Positions 7,826 through 15,599 of a DNA stretch of 64,000 bases are shown one piece after another. The position numbers and the translations under genes are program-made. Position 1 is the stretch's first letter; every line of letters starts with the position of its first letter. Under the pieces are notes generated by a model that was not told the origin of the DNA, did not search any database, and saw only the letters and a program-made list of their open reading frames with translations. The DNA comes from Planctomycetaceae bacterium (GTDB taxonomy: Bacteria > Planctomycetota > Planctomycetia > Pirellulales > Lacipirellulaceae), in assembly GCA_002702655.1 (NCBI GenBank), contig PABB01000068.1, positions 1-64,000 of the forward strand. Direction: 5' to 3'.

Positions 7826-10800
7826 CTAGCGCAATTTCGCCAGCGCTGCCGTCACGGCCACGATCTGGGCCTCGACCTCCGCCAGCTTCTCCCGCTGCTG
7901 TTGGACGACCTCGGCCGGGGCGCGGCTGACGAAGTTTTCGTTCGACAGCTTGGCGGTCAGCGTCTGCGCGTGCTTGGCCAACTGCTGCTCTTCTTTTTCC
8001 AGCCGCGCGATTTCCGCGTCGGCGTCGAAGAACGCCGATACGTCGACATGCACGTCGATGGCGCCCAGCGATTTGCTGGCCGAGCGCTCCGGCGCAGTCG
8101 CTCCAGGGCCGACCGCCGTGAGCGTGGCGCGGGCCATCTGCTCGAAATACGGCTTCATCGGATCGAGCAACTCGGCCGTCGCGTTGTCGCAGCGGACGGC
8201 AAAGCGGATCGGCTCGCGCGGCGGGATGTTCTGCCCCATACGAATCTCCCGCACGGCGGCCAGCACCTCCTGGAAGTCGGCAAACTGCGCTTCGATCTCC
8301 GCATCGATGTGCGACTCGTCGGCTTCCGGCCAGGGGGCGATGCACACCGACTCCGCGGCCTCACAGCCGTGGCTCGCAGCGGCCTCCGTGACCTCACGGT
8401 CACGGCTCGCTTGTTGTTGCGAGCCGGGGGGCGTCAGCCCCTCTTGTGAGCCGGGGGGCGTCAGCCCCCGGAGCGGCGCCATCTCATTGAGCAACTGCCA
8501 AATCTCTTCGGTCAAGAACGGCACCAGCGGATGCAGCAACCGCACCAGCGCGTCCAACACGTGCGACAGCACCCGCTGCGCCGCCAGACGGGTGGCCGGG
8601 TTGGCGAACCGCGCTTTGGTGATCTCCACGTAGTAATCGCAAAAGTCATTCCACGCAAAGGCGTACAGCGCGCGCGACGCGTCGGCGTAGCGGAACTCGG
8701 CCAGCGCGGCGGTCACCTCCCGCGTCGTCGTAGCCAGCCGCGACAGCAGCCAGCGGTCTTCCAGCGTGAGCGGCTCGGCCACGGCGGCCTGCATGGCGTC
8801 GGGGCCGGTCGCGGCTTTGTAATCGGACAGGTTCTGCAAACTGAACCGCGCGGCGTTCCACAGTTTGTTGCAGAAGCGGCGGCCCAGTTCGAACCGCTCA
8901 CTGACCACCGCCCCGCGGGGCAGCGCCTGGTCCTCCGCCGTGCCGTGCGACGCGGCCCACTGCGTGCTGAACGACTGGCCGCAATGTTTGCACTCGACCC
9001 GCGGCTGTGTGCGATTTTTCTTGGTCTGCTCGATCAGCTTCTCGCAGTGCGGGCACTCGAACTCGACCGGCATCCGCACGTCCTGCGTCTCGGTCGTCAG
9101 ATACGCCAGCCCGAACCGCAGCGCGTCGGCCCCAAACTTCTCAATGACATCGAGCGGATCCACCCCGTTGCCCTTCGACTTGGACATCGTCTCGCCGTAG
9201 CCGTCGAGAATCTTGGGGTGGATGTACACGTCTTTGAACGGCACCTCGCCCATGTTGTACAGCCCGGCGAGCACCATCCGCGCGACCCACAACGTGATGA
9301 TGTCCCGCGAGGTGATCAGCACGCTGGTCGGGTAGAACTCCGCCAGTTCGGGAGTGTGCTCCGGCCAACCAAGCGTCGAGTGCGGCCAGAGGGCGGAGGA
9401 GAACCAGGTGTCGAGGACTTCTTCGTCTTGGGTCGGGACAGAAATCTCGTACGCAAGTGTCAGGCTGTCGTGGTTCTTGACCTTTTTGCCGACCACATCC
9501 GAAAAAGCAAGATCGCCCTGCAATTGCTCAATCGCTTCGTCCGCAATGCGACTCTTCGTGCAGACAAGTAGCGTCGATTCGGTGGTCCGATCGCCGGGCA
9601 TCGACACAACAGTGAAATCATTCCCTTCTTCAAGGCCGAGTTTGCGGAGCGCGGCCGTCAAATTTGACTTGGCACTTTCCGCATAGTCAGACATCTCCTG
9701 CTTCACTTCGCCATCATCCAGCAAGTCGCCGTGGGGCTGATCGTTGCTGCTGTACCGAACCGTTACATGCCAGATTGGTATCCGGTGCCCCCACCACAAC
9801 TGCCGGCCCACCGGCCAGTCGCGTTTTTCGCTCAGCCAATCGAGGTACGTCTTGCCGTACCGCTCGGGGGTGATCTTCACGCGGCCGTCGGTCACGGCGT
9901 CCATCGCCGATTGGGCCAGTTCGTCCATCTTCACGAACCACTGGTCCGCCAGGTACGGCTCGATCGGCGTCTTGGAGCGGTCCGAATGCGCGAGGTCGAT
10001 TTCGCGATCCTCGACATCGTTGTCCGGATCATGCAACCCGCTGTTGGCGAGGTCGGCCACGACCTCCTTCCGCGCGGCTTTCATCGAGAGCCCGCGATAC
10101 TTCGCCGGCACGCTGTCGTTGAGCGTGCCGTCGGCGTTCATGATGTTGATCGCGCCGATGTCCAGGTTGCGCTGCCATACGGCGTAATCATTCTCGTCGT
10201 GCGCCGGGGTGATCTTCACGCAACCTGAGCCGAGTTCGGGCTTCGCCCACTCGTCGGCGATCAGCGGAATCTCGCGCTCGGCCAACGGCAGCATGATCCG
10301 CACGCCGCGCTGGGCCATGTCACGCAGTTGGATCAAACGGGGGAGGATCGACTGGCGTCGATCGCCAACTGCTTTCAACTGGGCTTCGATGGGGGCGCGC
10401 TCTTTCGCGGGCGCGGCGGCGAGTTTCTCTTTCAGCTCCGCTTCGTACTTGTCGAGCGCCGCGGCCGGGTCGGGGTGCACGGCCACCGCGGTGTCGCCCA
10501 GCATCGTTTCGGGCCGCGTGGTGGCGATCGACACGAACTCCGGCTCGCCCGGCTTCAGATCCGCTTTGACAAACGGGTACTTGAAATGCCAGAAGTGCCC
10601 CTTCACCGGGTCGTGGAACACCTCGTCGTCGCTGACGGCAGTCTGCAGGTACGTGTCCCAGTTGACCAGCCGCTTGCCGCGGTAGATCTTGCCGTCACTG
10701 AAGAGCTTGAAGAACGTCTCGCGGACCGCGCGGGCGCACACCTCGTCGAGCGTGAACCGCAGCCGCTGCCAATCGCAACTGGCGCCCAGTTGCTTGAGCT

Positions 10801-11233
10801 GCCCCAGGATGCGTTTCTCGTACTGCTGTTTCCACTCCCAGATCCGCTCGACGAGCCCCTCGCGGCCCAGGTCGTGGCGCGACTTTTTCTCTTCCTCCAG
10901 CAGCCGCCGCTCGACGACCGCCTGCGTGGCGATCCCCGCGTGGTCGGTGCCCGGCATCCACAGCACGTTGTACCCCTGCATGCGCTTCTGCCGGCAGAGG
11001 ATGTCCTGCAACGTGTTGTTCAGCGCGTGCCCCAGGTGCAACGCGCCGGTCACATTGGGGGGCGGGATGACGATCGTGAAGGGGGGCTTTTTGTTTCCCT
11101 GCGCGTCGGTGGCGCCGACCTCGGCGTGGAAGTAGCCGCGCTCGTCCCAGAACTTGTACCAGCGGGCCTGCGCGCCCTCGTGATCGTATTGCGAGGGGAG
11201 GTCCTCGGGATTTAGCGGCGCGTCGGTGCTCAT
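7826..11233 (-). CDS. valS: Valyl-tRNA synthetase
   Basis: This class I synthetase charges tRNA-Val in the cytoplasm. The 1135-residue protein shows the HIGH-type motif HLGH near residue 67, the KMSKS-type motif ETMSKSKG near residue 684, an editing region between them, an anticodon-binding domain, and a C-terminal coiled coil. That is longer than the roughly 880-950 residues usual for bacterial ValRS. Two insertions account for part of the excess: a CxxC...CxxC zinc-ribbon-like segment at about 725-752, and a roughly 40-residue stretch at about 920-958 encoded by palindromic repeats. The start at 11233 gives MSTDAPLNPE; the frame extends upstream to 11467 but that part overlaps the toxin gene and looks non-coding. 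Confidence 0.96.
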   Translation of the reverse strand: MSTDAPLNPEDLPSQYDHEGAQARWYKFWDERGYFHAEVGATDAQGNKKPPFTIVIPPPNVTGALHLGHALNNTLQDILCRQKRMQGYNVLWMPGTDHAGIATQAVVERRLLEEEKKSRHDLGREGLVERIWEWKQQYEKRILGQLKQLGASCDWQRLRFTLDEVCARAVRETFFKLFSDGKIYRGKRLVNWDTYLQTAVSDDEVFHDPVKGHFWHFKYPFVKADLKPGEPEFVSIATTRPETMLGDTAVAVHPDPAAALDKYEAELKEKLAAAPAKERAPIEAQLKAVGDRRQSILPRLIQLRDMAQRGVRIMLPLAEREIPLIADEWAKPELGSGCVKITPAHDENDYAVWQRNLDIGAINIMNADGTLNDSVPAKYRGLSMKAARKEVVADLANSGLHDPDNDVEDREIDLAHSDRSKTPIEPYLADQWFVKMDELAQSAMDAVTDGRVKITPERYGKTYLDWLSEKRDWPVGRQLWWGHRIPIWHVTVRYSSNDQPHGDLLDDGEVKQEMSDYAESAKSNLTAALRKLGLEEGNDFTVVSMPGDRTTESTLLVCTKSRIADEAIEQLQGDLAFSDVVGKKVKNHDSLTLAYEISVPTQDEEVLDTWFSSALWPHSTLGWPEHTPELAEFYPTSVLITSRDIITLWVARMVLAGLYNMGEVPFKDVYIHPKILDGYGETMSKSKGNGVDPLDVIEKFGADALRFGLAYLTTETQDVRMPVEFECPHCEKLIEQTKKNRTQPRVECKHCGQSFSTQWAASHGTAEDQALPRGAVVSERFELGRRFCNKLWNAARFSLQNLSDYKAATGPDAMQAAVAEPLTLEDRWLLSRLATTTREVTAALAEFRYADASRALYAFAWNDFCDYYVEITKARFANPATRLAAQRVLSHVLDALVRLLHPLVPFLTEEIWQLLNEMAPLRGLTPPGSQEGLTPPGSQQQASRDREVTEAAASHGCEAAESVCIAPWPEADESHIDAEIEAQFADFQEVLAAVREIRMGQNIPPREPIRFAVRCDNATAELLDPMKPYFEQMARATLTAVGPGATAPERSASKSLGAIDVHVDVSAFFDADAEIARLEKEEQQLAKHAQTLTAKLSNENFVSRAPAEVVQQQREKLAEVEAQIVAVTAALAKLR
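8358..8471. repeat. Palindromic repeats inside the valS coding frame
   Basis: Two near-identical units (8421-8441 and 8448-8471) share GAGCCGGGGGGCGTCAGCCC and lie seven bases apart. They are preceded by a stretch rich in CCGTGGCTCGC and GTCACGGCTCGC that resembles family A arms. The units keep the valS frame open and encode two copies of GLTPPGSQ. An intergenic palindrome of the same type is at 21931-21950. Confidence 0.75.
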
Positions 11234-11463
11234 GGCGGCAGGCGGCTCTTGCAGGGGGAATCGCGGCAAAGGCGGGCTTTGCGCATTTTCTTTGCGCCCT
11301 CGCGCCTGTGCGCGAGAGTCGCGAAACGCCCAATTCTCGCGCAAAGGCGCGCTCGTGCAAAGGGGAGAATCTGGCTCGCCGGGGCCGCCGGCGACTTGGC
11401 CAAGTCGCGGCTGATGAGCGAGAAACGCCGCGGGGCCCAACGACGCGCCGCAGGGGGGGCTTC

Positions 11464-11853
11464 TCACGCCTTCCAGAGTTTCAGACCCGGCACCTTGCGG
11501 AAATGTTCGTCCCGCGTGTCGAGCGTGAGATTGTGCTGCAGGGCCTGCGCGGCGATCCAGATGTCGTTCGTGGGAATCGGCGAGCCCTGACGGCGGAGAT
11601 CGGCGGCAATCTCGGCGTAGTGGCGGGCCGTTTCCTCGTCCGGCAGCAGGACGCCTACGCCCTGGAATTGCAGAAACTCCGCAAGCCGCCGCTCATTCTT
11701 GCTGCGTCGCGATCCTAGCGCAAATCCTGCGCGGATTTCCCCAAGGACGACCAGTGGCAGCCAAACCTCAGTTGCGACCTGGAGTCGCTCGATCACTTCC
11801 CGGTCACGATTGACCACGTCGCCGTAGCGGTTGGTATCCAGCAACAACCGCAT
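11464..11853 (-). CDS. PIN-domain ribonuclease toxin (VapC-like)
   Basis: This 129-residue protein has the PIN-domain layout. An N-terminal MRLLLDTNRY provides the first acidic residue, followed by the LGEIRAGF segment and a C-terminal PTNDIWIAAQAL that carries the next acidic residue of the active site. VapC-type toxins are Mg-dependent RNases that cleave tRNA or rRNA. The gene follows its antitoxin after a six-base gap, as is usual for such pairs. The N-terminal part has TN(R)YGD rather than the commonest DTNVLI, which is within family variation. RNA target unknown. Confidence 0.88.
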   Translation of the reverse strand: MRLLLDTNRYGDVVNRDREVIERLQVATEVWLPLVVLGEIRAGFALGSRRSKNERRLAEFLQFQGVGVLLPDEETARHYAEIAADLRRQGSPIPTNDIWIAAQALQHNLTLDTRDEHFRKVPGLKLWKA

Positions 11854-11859
11854 CGCACG

Positions 11860-12102
11860 CTAATCCCACATTTCAGGATCAATGGGCCGCGGCTCATTCA
11901 GAATTGCCAGCGTCTCGGCGTCGATCTTTGGCCCGTTCAAAAATGACGAGAGGTCCCGCTTCTTGGTCGGTTGGCTCTCAACTCCCAACCCCCGCCGCAG
12001 TGCATCGATGAGCACGGCGTTAAGCGACTTCTTCTCTACTGCGGCGCGCTGGCGGGCGGCGGCGTCGATGTCGTCGGTGATGTTGCGGACGGTGAACTGC
12101 AT
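11860..12102 (-). CDS. Antitoxin of the PIN toxin (ribbon-helix-helix type)
   Basis: This 80-residue protein begins with a beta strand and two helices (MQFTVRNITDD, then AAVEKKSLNAVLIDALRRGL) in the pattern of Arc/FitA-like ribbon-helix-helix DNA-binding antitoxins. The C-terminal tail (LAILNEPRPIDPEMWD) is the kind of extended segment that wraps around and blocks the toxin. It is translated just ahead of the toxin. Two identical palindromes at its start codon (12098-12127) could be its own operator. Family placement is by pattern, without alignment. Confidence 0.82.
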   Translation of the reverse strand: MQFTVRNITDDIDAAARQRAAVEKKSLNAVLIDALRRGLGVESQPTKKRDLSSFLNGPKIDAETLAILNEPRPIDPEMWD

Positions 12103-12127
12103 GCAAGAATGATAGTTCGTGCATGCA
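12098..12127. promoter_or_regulatory. Candidate operator: two TGCATGCA palindromes
   Basis: TGCATGCA occurs at 12098-12105, overlapping the antitoxin start codon, and again at 12120-12127. The centres are 22 bases apart, about two helical turns, which would suit two ribbon-helix-helix dimers on one face of the DNA. The sites lie where an autorepressed toxin-antitoxin operon would carry its operator. Confidence 0.5.
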
Positions 12128-12172
12128 CGTAAGTCAATTGCGGCCCGGTCTCCGCGACCGGCGGTCGCGGCT

Positions 12173-13744
12173 TTATGACTCGTCCTTGCACAGCTTGTAC
12201 TCGATGCTGTCGACCAGCGCGGCCCAGCTGGCTTCGATGACGTTCTCGTGGACGCCCACGGTGCCCCACGAGTTCGCGCCGTCGCGGCTTTCGATCACCA
12301 CCCGCACGCTCGCGGCGGTGGCGGCTTCGCTGTTGATGACCCGCACCTTGTAGTCGAACAGGTGCATGTCGGTCAGCGTGGGAAAATCGGCGGCGAGCGC
12401 CTTGCGCAGCGCCGCGTCGAGCGCGTTGACCGGGCCGTCGCCCTCGGCCACTTCGTGCCGCACTTCGTCGCCCACCAGCAACTTGACGGTCGCTTCGCAG
12501 ATCGGCTGTCCGCCGCGGCTTTCGACGGTCGTGTGGTATTTGACCAGCTCGAAATGCGGCTCGTAGGTGCCGGCGAGTTTCTTCACCAACAGCTCGAACG
12601 ACGCCTCGGCCGCCTCGAACTGGTAACCCTGGTTTTCCAGCTCGACGATCCGCTCCAGCACCTGGTTCATCAGCGCCTTGTCGTCCTGCAGATTGAGCTT
12701 GGTGGCCAGCGCGATGATGTTCGACCGGCCCGAGAGCTCGCTGACCAACACGCGGCGTTCGTTGCCAACCAATGCGGGGTCGATGTGCTCGTAGCTGCGG
12801 GCCACCTTGTTGATCGCGTGCACGTGCATGCCGCCCTTGTGGGCGAACGCGCTGGCGCCGACGAACGGCTGGTTATTGCGAAAGTTCATGTTCGCGATTT
12901 CGTACACGTACCGCGACAGCTCGGTCAGATGAGCGAGCGCCGTCGTGCCGTTGCCGCTGCCCAGCACCTGGTAGTCCTGCTTTTTCTTCAGCGACAGGTT
13001 GGCCATCACCGCCAGCAGGTCGACGTTGCCGCAGCGCTCGCCAAAGCCGTTGATCGTGCCCTGCACCTGCACGGCGCCCGCGTCCACCGCGGCTAGCGAA
13101 TTGGCGACCGCCAGTTCGCAGTCGTTGTGGCAGTGGATGCCCAGCGGCACGTCGACCGCCGCGGCTGCGGCGCGGGTCAGTTCGGCGATCTCCTCGGGCA
13201 GCGTGCCGCCGTTGGTATCGCACATGACGATCATCGACGCGCCCGCAGCGGCCGCCGCCTGAATCGTTTGGGCCGCGTACGCGGGGTTCGCTTTCCAGCC
13301 GTCGAAAAAGTGCTCGGCGTCGTAGATCACCTCGCGGCCCTGCTCGACCAGGTACGCGACCGTGTCGCGGATCATCGCCACGTTTTCTTCCAGCGAGACG
13401 CCCAACACTTCCGTGGCGTGGAAATCGTGCGTCTTGCCGACGATGGTGACCGCGGGCGTCTTGGCCGCGAGCAGCGCCTGCATGCCGGGGTCCTCGGCGG
13501 CCGTCATGCCGCGCCGGCGCGTCATGCCGAACGCGGTCAGCTTGGCATGTGTGAGCGGCTCGGCGGCCAACCGCTGAAAGAACTGCGCGTCCTTCGGGTT
13601 GGAGAGCGGGTAGCCCCCCTCGACGTAGTCGAAGCCCATCTCGTCCAGCCGCCGGGCGATGAGCACCTTGTCCTCCAGCGAAAAGTTCACCCCTTCGCCC
13701 TGGGCGCCGTCGCGGAGGGTCGTGTCGTAGATTTGGATGTGCAT
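12173..13744 (-). CDS. cimA: (R)-citramalate synthase
   Basis: The protein condenses pyruvate and acetyl-CoA to citramalate, the first step of the threonine-independent isoleucine route. The 523 residues match the CimA branch of the LeuA family. The N-terminal YDTTLRDGAQGEGV is the substrate- and metal-binding motif, and IHCHNDCELAVANS together with GTINGFGERCGN completes the TIM-barrel active site. A C-terminal regulatory domain (about residues 370-520) would give feedback control. Homocitrate or isopropylmalate synthase is the alternative, but the DGAQGEGVNFS form is characteristic of citramalate synthase. It starts at 13744 and is upstream of the toxin-antitoxin pair on the same strand. 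Confidence 0.93.
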   Translation of the reverse strand: MHIQIYDTTLRDGAQGEGVNFSLEDKVLIARRLDEMGFDYVEGGYPLSNPKDAQFFQRLAAEPLTHAKLTAFGMTRRRGMTAAEDPGMQALLAAKTPAVTIVGKTHDFHATEVLGVSLEENVAMIRDTVAYLVEQGREVIYDAEHFFDGWKANPAYAAQTIQAAAAAGASMIVMCDTNGGTLPEEIAELTRAAAAAVDVPLGIHCHNDCELAVANSLAAVDAGAVQVQGTINGFGERCGNVDLLAVMANLSLKKKQDYQVLGSGNGTTALAHLTELSRYVYEIANMNFRNNQPFVGASAFAHKGGMHVHAINKVARSYEHIDPALVGNERRVLVSELSGRSNIIALATKLNLQDDKALMNQVLERIVELENQGYQFEAAEASFELLVKKLAGTYEPHFELVKYHTTVESRGGQPICEATVKLLVGDEVRHEVAEGDGPVNALDAALRKALAADFPTLTDMHLFDYKVRVINSEAATAASVRVVIESRDGANSWGTVGVHENVIEASWAALVDSIEYKLCKDES

Positions 13745-13803
13745 GGCGGTGGAAGGGGGCAGAGGTCGGAGGTCAGGGACGGTTCGCTGGCGACGGGGTG
13801 AGT

Positions 13804-14187
13804 TCAGTCTTCGGCGAGGCGGGCGCGGAGCGAGCGTTGCAGGCCGCGAAGCATGCGGCGCTCTTCTGCAACGAGGTTCATCAGGCGGTTGAGGCGGCTC
13901 TCGTCTGCCATCTGCAGACGATGTGAAAGTTCGAGAAATGTCTCGACCTCTGCGAGTGAGCCGACGGCAATCGACAGGAAACGCAAATATTCCTTCGTCG
14001 ATTCGCGCCCGTTGCCTTCGGCGATGTTGGCTGGGACGGAAACGGCCGCCCGCCGAACCTGGGCCACCAGTCCGAACCGTTCATCGTCAGGGTACGAATG
14101 CGTCAGCGCGTACGTCTCCTCTGCAATCTCCATCCCGAGTTGCCAGACTTTCAAATCGCGATGACTGCGGATCGGCGAATCATTCAT
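13804..14187 (-). CDS. Four-helix-bundle protein (23S rRNA IVP family)
   Basis: This 127-residue helical protein has the family's typical opening (HRDLKVWQLGMEIAEETY) and the QVRRAAVSVPANIAEGNGR motif. Members form homopentameric four-helix bundles and were first noticed inside intervening sequences of 23S rRNA genes; their role is unresolved. Here the gene is free-standing, 59 bases upstream of cimA on the same strand. It lies about 100 bases beyond a strong minus-strand terminator. Confidence 0.92.
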   Translation of the reverse strand: MNDSPIRSHRDLKVWQLGMEIAEETYALTHSYPDDERFGLVAQVRRAAVSVPANIAEGNGRESTKEYLRFLSIAVGSLAEVETFLELSHRLQMADESRLNRLMNLVAEERRMLRGLQRSLRARLAED

Positions 14188-14285
14188 AGGTCGTTCGTCG
14201 TCGATATCGGGCGAATGTGGTTCCTCAACCGCTGCGGCCTTGTTTCCCTAATCTCCGACCTCTCCCCTCTGGCCTCTCCTTCAAC

Positions 14286-14316
14286 AAAAAAACCCCGAGG
14301 CCGCGGGGCCTCGGGG
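14286..14316 (-). terminator. Intrinsic terminator, minus strand
   Basis: A perfect ten-base-pair GC stem (14293-14302 with 14307-14316, arms CCCCGAGGCC and GGCCTCGGGG) and a four-base loop are followed on the minus strand by seven T residues. It must end a transcript coming from higher coordinates, yet no convincing minus-strand protein gene is found there. See the candidate RNA entry. Confidence 0.85.
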
Positions 14317-14720
14317 TCATGGTTTGCAGCGTGGTCGCTCGAACCGCCCTAAGGCCGCCGGTGGGGGGTAATCGGAATAATCACGGCGGAAGCGGGCATG
14401 GCGTCGAGCAAAATCCTCTCGTTTCATCGCCGCGGCCAAGGGAGTCGCAATTGCGAAGACCGGCCAGCGAAGGCAGCGAAAGTGTAGCCCACGCTCGGTC
14501 GCCGGTCAACGCAGTCGCTCCCCCAGGCCGGCCCAACGGATGACACAAGCTGTTCTCCGGGAAGACTTTACGCCCCCAAGGGGTCGCTCCGCCAGCTCTG
14601 GCGATCGGGGCGCTTCGGGATCGAACCCGATCAATCGCAGTGCGATCGCTACCCCGCGCGGCTGGCGACGGGTTAGCGAACTCGAAGAATCTGCAGTTTC
14701 TACACCACAAATACGTAGAT
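14286..14720 (-). ncRNA. Candidate structured non-coding RNA
   Basis: No plausible protein gene exists between 14188 and 14853, yet the stretch ends in a strong minus-strand terminator and contains tightly packed hairpins. The clearest is at 14615-14630, where a TCGGG/CCCGA stem encloses the seven-base loop TTCGATC, which looks like a tRNA T-arm. Beside it are a seven-base-pair hairpin at 14632-14648 and short stems at 14570-14603. The T-arm is not followed by an acceptor that pairs with a nearby 5' strand, so a normal tRNA is excluded. I could not recognise RNase P RNA, 6S RNA, SRP RNA or a standard tmRNA. The 5' end is a guess. Confidence 0.4.
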
Positions 14721-14853
14721 AATCCCAATCAACCTAGCTAGCTTTGAGGAAGGACACCTACGGGCGCCCGCAAGCCGCTGGGCAAGCCCGTATCGACGAA
14801 ATCTATTTTCATGGGCGCACTCCCTTCCTGATACTCACACCACTGGAGCCCTT

Positions 14854-15504
14854 ATGCGCGCGTATTTCTTGCCGGCCGCGATCGCATGCGCCTTGACCTG
14901 CTGCCTGACCACGACAGGCCGTGCCGACATCGTCTTCTCGAACCCGATCGACAGACTCAATCCTGCTCAAGACAATCCTTATACGGATGACCAAGTTGTC
15001 ATATCGGGCATCACCGTCAGCGGCATTGGCTTCGGCCCCGGCGGGATCGCGGGGAGCAACGCCACCAACGAGTACCGCCTGACCGGGTGGTCCAACGCCT
15101 TCAACTCGGGCAATTACATCACGTGGACATTGACCCCGGATAGCGGCAACAAGCTGAGTCTGGAAAACCTGATGTACAACTCGACGGTGAACGCAAACGG
15201 ACCGACGATGTTTGCGTTGCGGTCGAGCCTCGACGGCTTCACTGCCGATATTGGCGCGGCAACGGGCACGGGCACGACGATCAGCCTGGCCGACGCCGCT
15301 TTTCAAAACCTGATGAGTTCGATTGAATTCCGCCTGTTCGCCTGGGGCGCGAACGACGGCGCCGGCGCCAATTCGCGGCAGTTCGGCATCGACGACTTTG
15401 TCTTCAACGGCGTCGTGGCCGTCCCCGAGGCCTCGTCGTTCCTGTTCGGCGGCCTGGGTTGCGCGTTCTTGGGGCTGGCGTGGAATCGCCGCCGCAAGGC
15501 TTAA
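14854..15504 (+). CDS. PEP-CTERM sorting-domain exported protein
   Basis: The 216-residue protein has a signal peptide (AAIACALTCCLTTTGRADI) and a beta-rich body. Its C-terminal sorting tail consists of VPEASS, then a hydrophobic helix, then NRRRKA. PEP-CTERM proteins are cleaved and anchored or released by an exosortase, often together with exopolysaccharide. The body has no residues I can tie to an enzyme. The gene stands alone between the candidate RNA and a strong plus-strand terminator. Confidence 0.9.
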   Translation: MRAYFLPAAIACALTCCLTTTGRADIVFSNPIDRLNPAQDNPYTDDQVVISGITVSGIGFGPGGIAGSNATNEYRLTGWSNAFNSGNYITWTLTPDSGNKLSLENLMYNSTVNANGPTMFALRSSLDGFTADIGAATGTGTTISLADAAFQNLMSSIEFRLFAWGANDGAGANSRQFGIDDFVFNGVVAVPEASSFLFGGLGCAFLGLAWNRRRKA

Positions 15505-15556
15505 GGGCATTCGCCGACGCGACTCGATCGCCGATCGAGTTTTTGTATCACAATCA

Positions 15557-15594
15557 CGTCGCCGCGAGGAAATTCTCGCGGCGACGTTTTTTTG
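15557..15594 (+). terminator. Intrinsic terminator of the PEP-CTERM gene
   Basis: A 13-base-pair stem (15557-15569 with 15576-15588, arms ACGTCGCCGCGAG and its complement) with a six-base loop is followed by a run of T residues. It also lies just before the convergent end of ftsK at 15600. Confidence 0.9.
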
Positions 15595-15599
15595 TCCGG

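Noticed and set aside
11234-11467. N-terminal extension of valS to 11467
   Set aside because: The extra 78 codons overlap the toxin gene end and do not resemble any ValRS.
14560-14690. A complete tRNA gene around the T-arm-like hairpin
   Set aside because: The T-arm is good, but the 3' acceptor strand finds no 5' partner at the right distance, and there is no convincing D-arm or anticodon arm.
14381-14728. Minus-strand frame of 115 codons in the candidate RNA region
   Set aside because: The translation has many Arg and Ser, no RBS and no recognisable fold; the terminator fits an RNA better.
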